Source: Streptomyces sp. NBC_00820 (GTDB taxonomy: Bacteria; Actinomycetota; Actinomycetes; Streptomycetales; Streptomycetaceae). Taken from it: a DNA stretch of 64,000 nucleotides. The notes under the pieces are model-generated. The model had not been told where the DNA came from and made no database searches. It saw only the letters and a program-made list of their open reading frames with translations. Positions 46,290 to 55,341 of this stretch are shown in pieces (position 1 is the first letter of the stretch; each line of letters starts with the position of its first letter). A program made the position numbers and the translations under genes. Where the stretch lies: NCBI RefSeq assembly GCF_036347055.1, contig NZ_CP108882.1, positions 1,116,001 through 1,180,000 on the forward strand, written 5' to 3'.

Positions 46290-46590
46290 ACGGGGTGCGA
46301 CGGGATGCGTTCGTGGCGGTGACGACGTTCCGGTCGGCGCCGGGGGCGAGCCGGTAGCCGCCGCAGCTGCCGTCCGCGCACCGGGCCACGCCGACCGGAT
46401 GGCCGAGCTCGCGCAGCCGGTCGGGTGGCCGAGCTCGCGCAGCCGGTCGGGTGGCCGAGCTCGCGCAGCCGGTCGGCGTCGCCGCGCACGGTCCGCTCGG
46501 GCACCCCGAGCCGGCCGGCCGGTTCCAGGCCGGGCCGGTGCCGGTGGGTCCGCGGCGCGGCAGGGAGAAGCAGCCTGAGGGCCAGTGAAG
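46290..46590 (-). pseudogene. WYL-type HTH regulator remnant containing a tandem repeat
   Basis: On the minus strand the N-terminal HTH of a WYL regulator can be followed: LRLLLPAAPRTHRHRPGLEP, LGVPERTVRGDADRLRELGHP, then after two frame changes VGVARCADGSCGGYRLAPGA. The WYL domain and the rest (~250 residues) are missing. The recognition-helix coding region contains three copies of a 26-bp unit (46401-46474), inserting 52 bp and breaking the frame. The gene would be divergent from the oxidoreductase at 46709, the usual arrangement for a local regulator. Confidence 0.6.
46401..46474. repeat. 26-bp tandem repeat, nearly three copies
   Basis: Two complete units GGCCGAGCTCGCGCAGCCGG-TCGGGT (46401-46426, 46427-46452) and a third of 22 bp (46453-46474) are identical. 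On the minus strand the unit encodes the end of the DNA-recognition helix (DRLRELGHP). Adding two units changes the frame; three extra units would restore it. Confidence 0.9.
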
Positions 46591-46708
46591 GTCCGTGAGC
46601 TGGTGTCCGCCATGCCGGAACACTGCCCCGGTTCCGGTCAGGAAGTGGCCGGAAGCCTCCCTAGGGTCGACATCGAAGGCCGTACCGGACCGATGTGAGG
46701 ACCACGAA

Positions 46709-47698
46709 ATGATCACCCGTGAGATCCGGCTGACCGCGCAGATCACCGGCGTCCCGACGCTCGGCCACTTCACCGTCGCCGAGACCGAGGTGGACGGCGA
46801 GGTCCTGGTGCGCACCGACCAGGTGGGGCTCGCCGCGACGTACCTGGAGCTGATGCGGGCCGACTGCACCCTCCCGGTGCCGGCCTGGCAGCCGGGCCGG
46901 CGGGTGGGAGTGGCCACCATCGGTACGGTCGTCCGGTCGGACAGCCCCGAACTCGCGGTCGGCGACCTGGTCCAGTCGATGACCGGCTGGAGCGAGTACT
47001 CGGCGGGTCCGGCCGCCGGGTACGTCAAGCTCGACCGCGGGCTCTTCGCCGACCCCGGCTTTCACCTGGGCCAGGGGCCGACCGCCTACTACGGGATGGC
47101 CGACGTGGCGGCCGTCGGTGAGGGCGACGTGGTGTTCGTCTCCGGTGCGGCGGGCGGGGTCGGCTCGCTGGCCGGGCAGATCGCCAGGTGTCTCGGCGCG
47201 GCGCGCGTGATCGGCAGTGCCGGAAGCCCGGCAAAGGCCGAGTACCTGGTGAACGAACTCGGCTACGACGCCGCGTTCGACTACCACGACGGCGCCCCGG
47301 CCGACCGGCTGGGGGAGCTCGCGCCCGAGGGCATCTCGGTGTTCTTCGACGTCGTGGGCGGCGAGCAGTACGACGCCGCGCTGCGGGCGGCCCGGCCCGG
47401 GGCGCGCTTCGCCCTGTGCGGCTCACTGTCGAGCCAGCTCGGCGGCGCGGCGGAGCGCTTCCCGAAGCCCGACCGCGCGGCGGCCGAGGCCAAGGGCGTC
47501 GAGCTGCTGCCGTTCTCCTGCTACCACACACCCGATCAGATCGCGGCCTGGCGGGAGCACTTCAGCACGTGGCTGGGCGAGGGCCGCTTCGTCTACCCGC
47601 AGACGGTCGTCGAGGGTGGGATCGAGGACGTGCCGCGGGCGTTCCTCTCGCTGCTTCAGGGTTCCTACCAGGGCAATGTCTCGGTGCTTCTGCCGTGA
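46709..47698 (+). CDS. NADP-dependent MDR oxidoreductase (leukotriene B4/PTGR-like)
   Basis: A 329-residue medium-chain reductase: VGVATIGTVVRSDSPELAVG, GLGQ-type GQGPTAYYGMADVAAVGEG and the Rossmann motif FVSGAAGGVGSLAGQIARCL, then YDAAFDYHDG and FFDVVGGEQYDAAL. It lacks zinc ligands and resembles the YncB/CurA enone reductases. ATG 46709 is weakly supported. Translationally coupled by GTGA to the downstream DNA-binding protein. Confidence 0.88.
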   Translation: MITREIRLTAQITGVPTLGHFTVAETEVDGEVLVRTDQVGLAATYLELMRADCTLPVPAWQPGRRVGVATIGTVVRSDSPELAVGDLVQSMTGWSEYSAGPAAGYVKLDRGLFADPGFHLGQGPTAYYGMADVAAVGEGDVVFVSGAAGGVGSLAGQIARCLGAARVIGSAGSPAKAEYLVNELGYDAAFDYHDGAPADRLGELAPEGISVFFDVVGGEQYDAALRAARPGARFALCGSLSSQLGGAAERFPKPDRAAAEAKGVELLPFSCYHTPDQIAAWREHFSTWLGEGRFVYPQTVVEGGIEDVPRAFLSLLQGSYQGNVSVLLP

Positions 47699-48819
47699 CC
47701 GCGCTCTCCCTCCGGGCCCTGAACAGATCGCTGTTGGAACGGCAGTTCCTGCTGGCGCGCACCGATCGCACTGCGCTGGAGGTGATCGGGCGACTGGTCG
47801 CACTGCAGGCTCAGGAGCCCAACTGGCCCTACGTAGGCCTGTGGAGCAGGATCCACGGCTTCACGCAGTCCCAGCTCACCGCACTGCTGGAGGACCGGCA
47901 GGTGGTCCGTTCCGGCCTGCTCCGCAGCACCCAACACCTCGCCACGGCCGACGACTTCCGCCGGCTGCGGCCGCTGCTGCAGCCCGTGCTCGACCGCACC
48001 GCCGGCTCGGCCCACTTCACCCGGAACAGCACAGGCCTGGACCCGGCCTCCTTGGTGGCCGAGGGACTCGGCCTGCTCGGAGGCGGAACGCTGTCGCGCA
48101 GGGAGCTGGCCCGGCGGCTGGCCGAACGTCACCCGGGACGCGACGGGCGCATCCTGGCCGGGGAGGTTGAACTACGCACTCCGCTCGTCCACGGCGCGGC
48201 CACCGGCGCCTGGGGTTCCTGGGGCAACCGGTCGGCGGTCTCCGTCACATCCGCCGAGGCGTGGTTGGGACAGCCGATGGTGACCGCAGCGACGGCGACC
48301 GGTGCCAAGGACTCCGCCAAGGAGCTGATCCGCCGCTATCTGGCCGCTTTCGGACCGGCCGGGGTGAAGGACGTCCAGGCCTGGTGCGGACTGACCCGCC
48401 TGGGCGAAGTCGTCGCGGAGATGCGTGCCGAACTGCGCCGCTACCGCGGCCCCGACGGCGGGGAACTGCTCGATCTCGCCGACGCGGAGATGCCCGACCC
48501 CGAGGCCCCCGCCCCCGTACGGCTGCTGCCCGCGTTCGACAACGCCCTGCTCGGCCACGCTGACCGGACCCGCGTCATCAGCGACGAGGACCGTAAACGC
48601 GTGATGCCCGGCCAGGCGCGGGTACGGCCCACCTTCCTGGTGGACGGCCGTGTGCACGGCACGTGGTCCCTCGACGCCGGGACGCTGCGGCTCACCCCGT
48701 TCCGGCCGCTCCGTCCCGCCGATCGGGCGGCCCTGGAACAGGAGGCCGAGCGACTGCTGCCGTTCGTGGGAGGCAGGCTGCTGTCCTGCGGCGACATGGC
48801 CGCGGCCCGGCCGTCTTGA
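47695..48819 (+). CDS. Winged-helix DNA-binding domain protein (HTH_42 family)
   Basis: A 374-residue protein of the winged-helix DNA-binding superfamily common in actinobacteria: LSLRALNRSLLERQFLLART, LVALQAQEPNWPYVGLWSRI and a middle region RTPLVHGAATGAWGSWGNRS, ending with PAFDNALLGHADRTRV and FLVDGRVHGTWSLD. The YcaQ member of this group acts on interstrand crosslinks, but this subgroup is not characterised. GTG 47695 overlaps the preceding stop. A hexamer run (GGTGCC, 48876-48900) follows downstream. Confidence 0.85.
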   Translation: MTALSLRALNRSLLERQFLLARTDRTALEVIGRLVALQAQEPNWPYVGLWSRIHGFTQSQLTALLEDRQVVRSGLLRSTQHLATADDFRRLRPLLQPVLDRTAGSAHFTRNSTGLDPASLVAEGLGLLGGGTLSRRELARRLAERHPGRDGRILAGEVELRTPLVHGAATGAWGSWGNRSAVSVTSAEAWLGQPMVTAATATGAKDSAKELIRRYLAAFGPAGVKDVQAWCGLTRLGEVVAEMRAELRRYRGPDGGELLDLADAEMPDPEAPAPVRLLPAFDNALLGHADRTRVISDEDRKRVMPGQARVRPTFLVDGRVHGTWSLDAGTLRLTPFRPLRPADRAALEQEAERLLPFVGGRLLSCGDMAAARPS

Positions 48820-48986
48820 GCTTCCGCCCCGGTGTCCGCCCAGGCCGCCGCTGCCGGTGACGCCGCCGCTGCGGGTGCCGGTGCCGGTGCCGGTGCCGGT
48901 GACGCGTACGCCTGGAAAACCCTGTGCCACGCGGATCCCCGTGTCCGTGGCGCCGGTGCGACCGCGGCCTTTCTCCCGGCCGCCGG

Positions 48987-50048
48987 TCAGCGGGTGTGGC
49001 GGCGGACCGCGTCGAGGAGCTGGTCGATGTCGTCGGCGCTGTGGGAGAAGGCGGTGACGAACCGGACGATGCCCGGTTCCCAGCGGTCGTGGTAGAAGGC
49101 GTAGCCCTCGGCGAGGAGTCCTTCGGTGACGTGCTGGGGCAGGCGGCAGAAGAGGATGTTGGCCTGCGGCGTGGCCAGCAGACCGGTACCGGGGATGGCC
49201 TTGAGACCGTCGCCGAGCCGGGTGGCCATCGCGTTGGCCTGGCGGGCGTTGCGCAGCCACAGGCCGTCGGTGAGGTACGCGTCGATCTGGGCCGAGTGGA
49301 AGCGCATCTTGGAGGCGAGCTGGCCGGCGCGCTTGGCGCGGAAGGCGAGCTCGGTGGAGAGTGCGGGGTCGAAGGAGACGATGGCGTCGGCGGTCATCGC
49401 GCCGTTCTTGGTGGCGCCGAAGGACAGGACGTCGACGCCGGCCTTCCAGGTCATCTCGGCCGGGTCGGCACCGAGATGGTCCAGGGCGTTGGCGAAGCGC
49501 GCGCCGTCCATGTGGACGCGCAGTCCCGCGTCCTTGGCGATGGCGGACAGGCGGCGGATCTCCTCCAGGGTGTAGACGCTGCCGCTCTCGGTGGCCTGGC
49601 TGATGCTCACCGCGGACGGCTGCACTCTGTGCACGTCACCGGCCCGGCGGCGCACGACGGCCCGCAGTGCGTCGGGGTCGATCTTGCTGTCGTCGCCGGG
49701 AACGCCGACCAGCTTGGCGCCGTTCGTGAAGAACTCCGGAGCGCCGCACTCGTCGTGGTTGATGTGGCTGTCGGGGTGGGAGAGCACGCTGCCCCACGGC
49801 GGGGTGACGGCGGCCAGGCTCAGGGCGTTGGCGGCGGACCCGGTGGAGACCAGGAAGACGTCGACGTCCCGCTCGAAGATCTCGCCGAGCCTGCGCCGGG
49901 CGCTGGCGGTGAAGGGGTCGTTGCCGTACGGCAGGACCTGCCCGACGGCCGCGTCGGCGACGGCCTGCGCTATCTGCGGGGACGCCCCGGCCATGTTGTC
50001 GCTGATGAAGGCACGGCTGGCGGGGGTGGCGGCGATGGCGGTGTTCAT
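48987..50048 (-). CDS. ltaE: Low-specificity L-threonine aldolase-type PLP enzyme
   Basis: A 353-residue fold-type I PLP enzyme of the beta-eliminating lyase family: FLVSTGSAANALSLAAVTPP, SHINHDECGAPEFFTNGAKL, LEEIRRLSAIAKDAGLRVHM-DGARFANAL, and the PLP Lys in VLSFGATKNGAMTADAIV. It cleaves threonine or related beta-hydroxy amino acids to glycine and an aldehyde. It is 21 bp downstream of the XRE-cupin regulator and probably co-transcribed with it. Confidence 0.9.
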   Translation of the reverse strand: MNTAIAATPASRAFISDNMAGASPQIAQAVADAAVGQVLPYGNDPFTASARRRLGEIFERDVDVFLVSTGSAANALSLAAVTPPWGSVLSHPDSHINHDECGAPEFFTNGAKLVGVPGDDSKIDPDALRAVVRRRAGDVHRVQPSAVSISQATESGSVYTLEEIRRLSAIAKDAGLRVHMDGARFANALDHLGADPAEMTWKAGVDVLSFGATKNGAMTADAIVSFDPALSTELAFRAKRAGQLASKMRFHSAQIDAYLTDGLWLRNARQANAMATRLGDGLKAIPGTGLLATPQANILFCRLPQHVTEGLLAEGYAFYHDRWEPGIVRFVTAFSHSADDIDQLLDAVRRHTR

Positions 50049-50069
50049 GGGAGGGGGTCTTCCTCGGTC

Positions 50070-50645
50070 TCAGGTGCTGATCGGGGAGGCGAAGACGACG
50101 GTGATGTCCACTTCCTCGGCGCCGGTGCGGTAGAAGTGCGGGGCGTCCCCGGCGAAGGCGAGCATGTCGCCGGGACCCAGGTCCTGCGGGGCGTCGACGG
50201 GGCCGGCGGTGACGTGCCCGGAGGCGATGAGCAGGTGCTCGATCGTGCCGGTGGCGTGCGGGACGCCGGGCAGCTCCGTTTCCGGGGGGATACGCAGCCG
50301 CCAGATCTCCAGGCTGTTGCCACTGCTGATGCGGCGCAGCAGTTCCCGGGAGACCTCGCCGGGCTCGACGTCCGTGGCCGGCCGGAAGACCGGCCCGGTG
50401 TCGGCGTCACGCGCCAGCAGGTCGGCGATCGGGATGCGCAGGGCGATCGCGATCGCGTCCAGGGTGTCGATCGTCGGATTGCCGTTGCCGGCCTCCAGCT
50501 GCGACAGCGTGGCCTTGCTCAGCCCGGCGCGCCGGGCCATCTCCGCGGCACTCATGCCGCGCTGCTGACGGCGCAGGCGGATCTTCGCGCCGACCGCTGC
50601 CGCGGTACTGCTCACCGGCTGACGGCCGGACGGTGGGGGCGTCAT
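50070..50645 (-). CDS. XRE family regulator with cupin domain
   Basis: A 191-residue regulator: an N-terminal helix-turn-helix (KIRLRRQQRGMSAAEMARRA, LSKATLSQLEAGNGNPTID) and a C-terminal cupin (IEHLLIASGHVTAGPVDAPQ, DLGPGDMLAFAGDAPHFY). This architecture serves catabolic or amino-acid-responsive repressors. Two direct-repeat boxes upstream (50693-50709 and 50731-50746) are candidate operators. It forms an apparent operon with the threonine aldolase. Confidence 0.9.
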   Translation of the reverse strand: MTPPPSGRQPVSSTAAAVGAKIRLRRQQRGMSAAEMARRAGLSKATLSQLEAGNGNPTIDTLDAIAIALRIPIADLLARDADTGPVFRPATDVEPGEVSRELLRRISSGNSLEIWRLRIPPETELPGVPHATGTIEHLLIASGHVTAGPVDAPQDLGPGDMLAFAGDAPHFYRTGAEEVDITVVFASPIST

Positions 50646-50692
50646 CAGCGACTCCTGTACGTCGCGGTGCGGGACAGGACAGGCCCGATTGA

Positions 50693-50758
50693 ATGAACCA
50701 TGCGTTCACTATACCAAACGACCCCATGCGATGAACCATACGTTCGTTTTAGTGAACG
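50693..50758 (-). promoter_or_regulatory. Operator-like repeats upstream of the XRE-cupin gene
   Basis: ATGAACCATGCGTTCAC (50693-50709) and ATGAACCATACGTTCG (50731-50746) are direct repeats 38 bp apart. In addition CGTTCAC (50703-50709) and GTGAACG (50752-50758) are an inverted pair. The position, 48-113 bp upstream of the regulator start, and the low GC content fit an autoregulatory site and promoter. Confidence 0.6.
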
Positions 50759-50891
50759 TCATGGGCGATGCCGACCGCCGTCGGCATGTCGCACGGGGGA
50801 ACGGCCCGGCCCTTGGTACGGGCGGGGAGACACCCCGAGGGCGCGCGCCTCCAGGCGGACGCCGGCGGGGCCGGTCCCGGGGGCGGAGGGG

Positions 50892-52208
50892 TCAGGCGTG
50901 TTCCTCGGTGCCTTCCCGGGGAAGGGCCGCCGGAGGCGTCTCCTCGTGGGGGCCGAGGCGGTCGAGCAGCGGCCCGGTCATGAAGGTGGTGACCAGCGCC
51001 ATCACGACCATGCAGCTGAACAGCCGCCTGTCCAGCACGCCCAGCCCGAGACCCACGTTGAGGATCACCAGTTCGGTCAGCCCCCGGGCGTTCAGAAGCA
51101 CGCCCAGTACCGCCGACTCACGCCTCGACGCTCCCGAGAGACGGGCGGCGGCGGAGGCCCCGATGAACTTTCCCGCGCAAGCCACCACGATCACCGCGAC
51201 GGTCATGATCACGCCGTGTGTGCCGAGCCGCCCAAGGTCGACCGAGAGCCCCGTCACGGTGAAGAAGACCGGCAGCAGAAGCAGGCTGGTCTGTTCGATG
51301 CGCCCGGCGACCTGGGGGGCGGCCGCATCGACGCGGTCGCGCGGCACGGCGGCGCCGAAGGCGAAGGCCCCGAAGACGGCGTGCAGCCCGATCTCCGTGG
51401 TGGCCCACGCGGACAGCAGCAGTCCGCAGACGAGAACGACCTGGACGACAGAGCCGCCGGCCGTCCACCGCCGCTCCTGGCGCAACAGCCCGCGCAGCCC
51501 CGGCCGTACGACGAAGAGCAGCAGAAGCACGAACAGACCCGACTCCAGGACCATCCGTGCCAGTGACCACAGGTCGCTCGCGCTGACGACGACCACGATC
51601 ACGGCCAGGACGCACCAGGCGAGAAAGTCCTGTACGGCGGCGCACGCGAGGGCCAGAGCGCCGATACGGCTGCGCCGCATCCCGCCTTCGGCGATGATCC
51701 GGGCCAGCACCGGGAAGGCGGTGATCGACATCGCCGCCCCCAGGAACAGCGCCGGCGCGAGCACGCCGTCCGTGCCGAGCTGCGTCGTGTCGTACCAGGG
51801 GAACAGCAGCACCGCCAGTCCGGCGCCCATGGCGAACGGCAGTGCCATGGAACCGAGGGACACCACGGTCACCTGACAGCTGCTCCCCCGCAGATGGGCG
51901 AAGTCCAGCTCGTAGCCGATGCCGAACATGAAGAGCACCAGCCCGAACTGGGAGAGCGCCTGGAGGACGGGGCGCGTGTCCGCCGGGAAGACGGCATCGG
52001 TCAGGTGGCCGGGCAAGAGTCCCAACAGACTGGGACCCAGGGCGACTCCGGCGACGATCTCTCCCATCACCATCGGCTGCCGGATCGACTTGGCGAGCCG
52101 GGCGAAGACGAACGCCGCGGCGAGTATGACGGCGAGTCCGGCGAGCACGTGTCCGGTCGCGGCGTCACCGGAGCCCGCGGCGAGTTGACGAAGGTCCAGG
52201 ACAATCAC
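50892..52208 (-). CDS. Cation:proton antiporter (CPA2 type)
   Basis: A 438-residue membrane protein with about twelve helices in the sodium/hydrogen exchanger fold: LAVILAAAFVFARLAKSIRQ, PMVMGEIVAGVALGPSLLGL, LGAAMSITAFPVLARIIAEG and VLLNARGLTELVILNVGLGL. This matches KefB/NapA-type K+ or Na+/H+ antiporters. No KTN/TrkA regulatory domain is attached. ATG 52208 is the start. It would adjust cytoplasmic pH and cation content. Confidence 0.9.
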   Translation of the reverse strand: MIVLDLRQLAAGSGDAATGHVLAGLAVILAAAFVFARLAKSIRQPMVMGEIVAGVALGPSLLGLLPGHLTDAVFPADTRPVLQALSQFGLVLFMFGIGYELDFAHLRGSSCQVTVVSLGSMALPFAMGAGLAVLLFPWYDTTQLGTDGVLAPALFLGAAMSITAFPVLARIIAEGGMRRSRIGALALACAAVQDFLAWCVLAVIVVVVSASDLWSLARMVLESGLFVLLLLFVVRPGLRGLLRQERRWTAGGSVVQVVLVCGLLLSAWATTEIGLHAVFGAFAFGAAVPRDRVDAAAPQVAGRIEQTSLLLLPVFFTVTGLSVDLGRLGTHGVIMTVAVIVVACAGKFIGASAAARLSGASRRESAVLGVLLNARGLTELVILNVGLGLGVLDRRLFSCMVVMALVTTFMTGPLLDRLGPHEETPPAALPREGTEEHA

Positions 52209-52448
52209 CTCTTCCCGTCAGCGGTGACCGTCACAGAACGGGACTTGCCGTTCGTACTGGCCCGGGCTTGTTCCCCGTCGATTGCAGCGCCGAACCGCCC
52301 GACGCGCAACAGGGCGGCGTAGCCGGAACGTTCTTCCCGGGGTGCTGGTGCGCGACGGCGGTTGACCGGGGCACTCCTTCGTGTCATAGCGCCCCGGACC
52401 TGCGCGTCGCGTGGTCGCGGGCCACGGGACCCTCGCGACGATGGCGGG

Positions 52449-52940
52449 GTGACAGAAACCAGCGATGTGAAGACGGTTCGCGGACAGGCGAGTTGTCCAC
52501 GGATCACCCCGCATCTCTTCGTGGACGCCCCGGACGAGGCGATCGAGTTCTACCGCACCGTGTTCGGTGCCACCGTGCGCCTGCGGATGTGCGAACCCGA
52601 CGGCCGGGTCGGCCACGTCCAACTGGAGGTCGGCGACTCGCTGATCATGCTCGCCGAGGAGTTCCCCGAACACGACATGCGCGGTCCGAAGTCGGTCGGC
52701 GGCACGCCGGTGGCCATCAGCATCTACATGGACGACGTCGACGAGGTCTTCGAGCTCGCCCTCGCGGCCGGGGCCCGGGTCGTACTCCCCGTCTCCGACC
52801 AGCTCTACGGCGACAGGGTCGGCATGCTGGAAGACCCGTTCGGCCACCGGTGGATCGTCGCCACGCCCGTGGAGGACGTCCCGCTCGACGAGCTGACCCG
52901 CCGCATGGCGGCCTCCGCGCACGGTCATACGGCTTGTTGA
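52449..52940 (+). CDS. VOC (glyoxalase/bleomycin-resistance) family protein
   Basis: A 163-residue VOC-fold protein: RITPHLFVDAPDEAIEFYRT, FGATVRLRMCEPDGRVGHVQ, LEVGDSLIMLAEEFPEHDMR, and DPFGHRWIVATPVEDV near the end. Related to PhnB-like proteins of unknown substrate. It begins at GTG 52449; a DnaA-box-like TTGTCCACG at 52493 lies inside the gene. Divergent to the antiporter. Confidence 0.88.
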   Translation: MTETSDVKTVRGQASCPRITPHLFVDAPDEAIEFYRTVFGATVRLRMCEPDGRVGHVQLEVGDSLIMLAEEFPEHDMRGPKSVGGTPVAISIYMDDVDEVFELALAAGARVVLPVSDQLYGDRVGMLEDPFGHRWIVATPVEDVPLDELTRRMAASAHGHTAC

Positions 52941-52978
52941 ACGAGTCCGGTACGTCCGCCGGCCGCGACCACGGCGAA

Positions 52979-53021
52979 GGGGCGCCCGCCCGGCCATGCG
53001 TGAAGGCGAGCCCGGCGCCCC
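52979..53021 (+). terminator. GC-rich hairpin after the VOC gene
   Basis: GGGGCGCC (52979-52986) pairs with GGCGCCCC (53014-53021) with a 27-nt loop that can pair partly. It can terminate the VOC gene and the converging radical SAM operon. There is no T-run. Confidence 0.6.
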
Positions 53022-53235
53022 CTCCGGCGGCACGGTGCGTGTTCACTGATCCCCGGGTGGCGCCTTGTCGCCGGATCGCTCGGAACGCCGGGCCCGTTTT
53101 CATCGCGCATGCCCTCCGGACCCAGCTCGATCGAGGAACCGGCGCCGCCAGGTGCGGACCGTCCCGGGAGCGGCCCCGGGACGGCGCGACCGTCACTTCG
53201 CGCGGCGGCCCCCTCGACCCCGCGCGGCAGCCCCC

Positions 53236-55341
53236 TCATCCCCGCGCGTGGCTCACTTCGCGGTCGTGAGCGCGAGGGCGGGGAACGTCCCACTCGACCA
53301 CGGCCTCGCGCAGCGGCGCGACCATCCCGCGCCAGACCAGGCCCACGAAGCGGCTGAAGCGGTGGCTCGACGCAAGGCCCTCCAGGTGGGCGGCTGGTGC
53401 GCTGATGCGTCCGGCCACCTCGGCTCCCGGCGGACAGACCAGGTCGGACGGAAGGTCGCCGGCGTCCCGGAGCAGCTCCAGCAGCCCGGGACGGGCGCGG
53501 AACGGGGCCGGCTCCGCCTCGCCGGTGATGACGGACCGGAAGACGGCGCCGGCGGCCCGGTCCAGCTCTCGTGCGGCCCGCAGCGCTTCGTCGTCGGGCC
53601 AGGAGTCACGCGGGATCGACCGGAGGAGTACGGTGACCGCCTCGTCGACGTAGTGCTCCAGGACCGCGGGGTCCCGCACCAGGCGGTGTACGGCCGCTTC
53701 GTAGTGGATCTCATGGCGGCCGTAGATCTCGCCGCTGCCGACCTTGACGCCCAGCTCCTCCTCGATCAGCGCGCAGTCGATCGTGCCTGGCTCCCGCCAG
53801 GCCTGGCGGTAGTTGCGGGCGAGGGCTCCGGCCACGGCGTCGGGCGACCGCTCGAACAGGAGCTCCCGCAGTTGCTCGCACAGGTCCACGATGCGCACTC
53901 CGCAGGCCGCGTGCAGGAGGCGGAGGGTGCAGCGCAGCAGGGACTTCTGGAAGAGGTAGAGGCAGAGCCTGAACTCCAGGCCGCGCAGCCAGTCCTCCTC
54001 GGTCATCGTGGAGTGTGCGACCACCATGTCGCCGGTCAGTTCGGGATCGCTGACGTCCACCGGGAGGTGCCGGACGACCAGCCGCTGTTCCCGCCGGAAC
54101 TTCTCCCGGGTGTAGTCCGTGTTGTTGAGCAGCAGCAGGGGGAAGACCAGCGGCGTGCCGCCGGCGGCCAGCACTTCCTCGGTGCCGCTCAGGAAACTCT
54201 CGTACGTCTCGCCGGGCATGCCCCAGATGAGGTCGGTGTACGTGGGGATGCCGAGGTCACGGAACTCCGCCTGCAGCTTGCGGAAGTTGTCGACGCGGAT
54301 GTTGGAGCGATTCGCCAGGTTGAGCGCGGTCGGGTCGAAGGACTGGGTGGACAGCGTCACCGGGGAGAGCAGTCCGCCGTCGCGCAGCAGCGTGGCCGTC
54401 TCGATGATCCGCTTGTTGCAGTTCTTCGCCCAGGTGACGAAGAAGTCCACCTTCTTCCCGTGCCGGTCGCACAGGTCCACCAGGAGCCGGGCGATCTCGA
54501 CGTCTCTCGGCAGGATTCCGAAGTTGGCGTCCGCGAGGGCGAACATCATGTGCGGCTGTGCGTGCTTGACGATGCGTTCGAAGTCGGCGGCGATCCGCTC
54601 CATCGGGAACTGCCGGACCTTGGAGTTGACGGCACCGCCCCAGTAGCAGAAGGCGCAGCTGTAGGGGCAGCCCCGGTTGGTCTCGTACACCAGCAGGCTG
54701 GTGCGGGCCAGTTCGGCGTCGGAGTACGCGGTGAGCGGCGACGGCACGGTGGCCAGGTCCGCGATCCGTGCGGCCGGTTCGGTGGTGACCAGGGTCCGGC
54801 CCGTGCCACCGCCGGTCCAGTAGCTGACGCCGTCGATGGCGCGGATGCCTTCGCGGTCGTCCAGGAGGCAGCGGAGCAGTTCCACGAAGCGGAGTTCGCC
54901 CTCGCCGTGCACGAGGACGTCCGTCCAGGGCGCCTCGGCGAAGAGGGCGTCCTGCTGGTGGCTCACGTCGTTGCCGCCCATGACGATGTGGCAGCGCGGC
55001 CACGCGGCCTTGACGCGCCGGGCGAGCTCGACGGAGTTCGCCCGGTTCCAGAAGTAGACCGTGAAGGCCACGACCAGAGGGTCGTCCAGCGAGGCGAGGA
55101 CCTGCTCGCACGCCTCCTCGAAGAAGGGGCCCCGCGACATGAGGGCATGGCGTGTGAAGGTGCAGCGGGCCGCCACGTCGGGAGCGGCCTCGGCCGCCGC
55201 CTGGAGATAGCCGAGTGTGGGGCTGTACTCGGCGCCCGCGATCGTGGTCAGGTCCACGAGGTGCACCTGACGGCGTCCGGTGGCCGGGAGCACGGCATCC
55301 CGGTCCGCGCGTTGGGGCTGGAAGGACATGGCCCGCGTCAC
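53236..55341 (-). CDS. B12-binding-domain radical SAM protein
   Basis: A 701-residue class B radical SAM enzyme. Residues ~25-160 form the Rossmann-like B12-binding domain (VHLVDLTTIAGAEYSPTLGY and HIVMGGNDVSHQQDALFAEA, HGEGELRFVELL), without a DxHxxG lower ligand motif. The 4Fe-4S motif CxxxCxxC is at C225, C229, C232 (NRGCPYSCAFCYWGG). The TIM-barrel includes MMFALADANFGI and LIWGMPGETYESFL; ~250 C-terminal residues are variable. Such enzymes typically methylate unactivated carbons. It starts at GTG 55341 overlapping the halogenase-like gene (GTGA); ATG 55329 is an alternative. Location next to a thiazoline NRPS operon suggests a tailoring C-methyltransferase, as reported for watasemycin in S. 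venezuelae. Confidence 0.85.
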   Translation of the reverse strand: MTRAMSFQPQRADRDAVLPATGRRQVHLVDLTTIAGAEYSPTLGYLQAAAEAAPDVAARCTFTRHALMSRGPFFEEACEQVLASLDDPLVVAFTVYFWNRANSVELARRVKAAWPRCHIVMGGNDVSHQQDALFAEAPWTDVLVHGEGELRFVELLRCLLDDREGIRAIDGVSYWTGGGTGRTLVTTEPAARIADLATVPSPLTAYSDAELARTSLLVYETNRGCPYSCAFCYWGGAVNSKVRQFPMERIAADFERIVKHAQPHMMFALADANFGILPRDVEIARLLVDLCDRHGKKVDFFVTWAKNCNKRIIETATLLRDGGLLSPVTLSTQSFDPTALNLANRSNIRVDNFRKLQAEFRDLGIPTYTDLIWGMPGETYESFLSGTEEVLAAGGTPLVFPLLLLNNTDYTREKFRREQRLVVRHLPVDVSDPELTGDMVVAHSTMTEEDWLRGLEFRLCLYLFQKSLLRCTLRLLHAACGVRIVDLCEQLRELLFERSPDAVAGALARNYRQAWREPGTIDCALIEEELGVKVGSGEIYGRHEIHYEAAVHRLVRDPAVLEHYVDEAVTVLLRSIPRDSWPDDEALRAARELDRAAGAVFRSVITGEAEPAPFRARPGLLELLRDAGDLPSDLVCPPGAEVAGRISAPAAHLEGLASSHRFSRFVGLVWRGMVAPLREAVVEWDVPRPRAHDREVSHARG

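Noticed and set aside
48876..48900. GGTGCC hexamer run as a functional repeat
   Set aside because: Just simple-sequence slippage between a gene end and a hairpin region; no protein or site linked.
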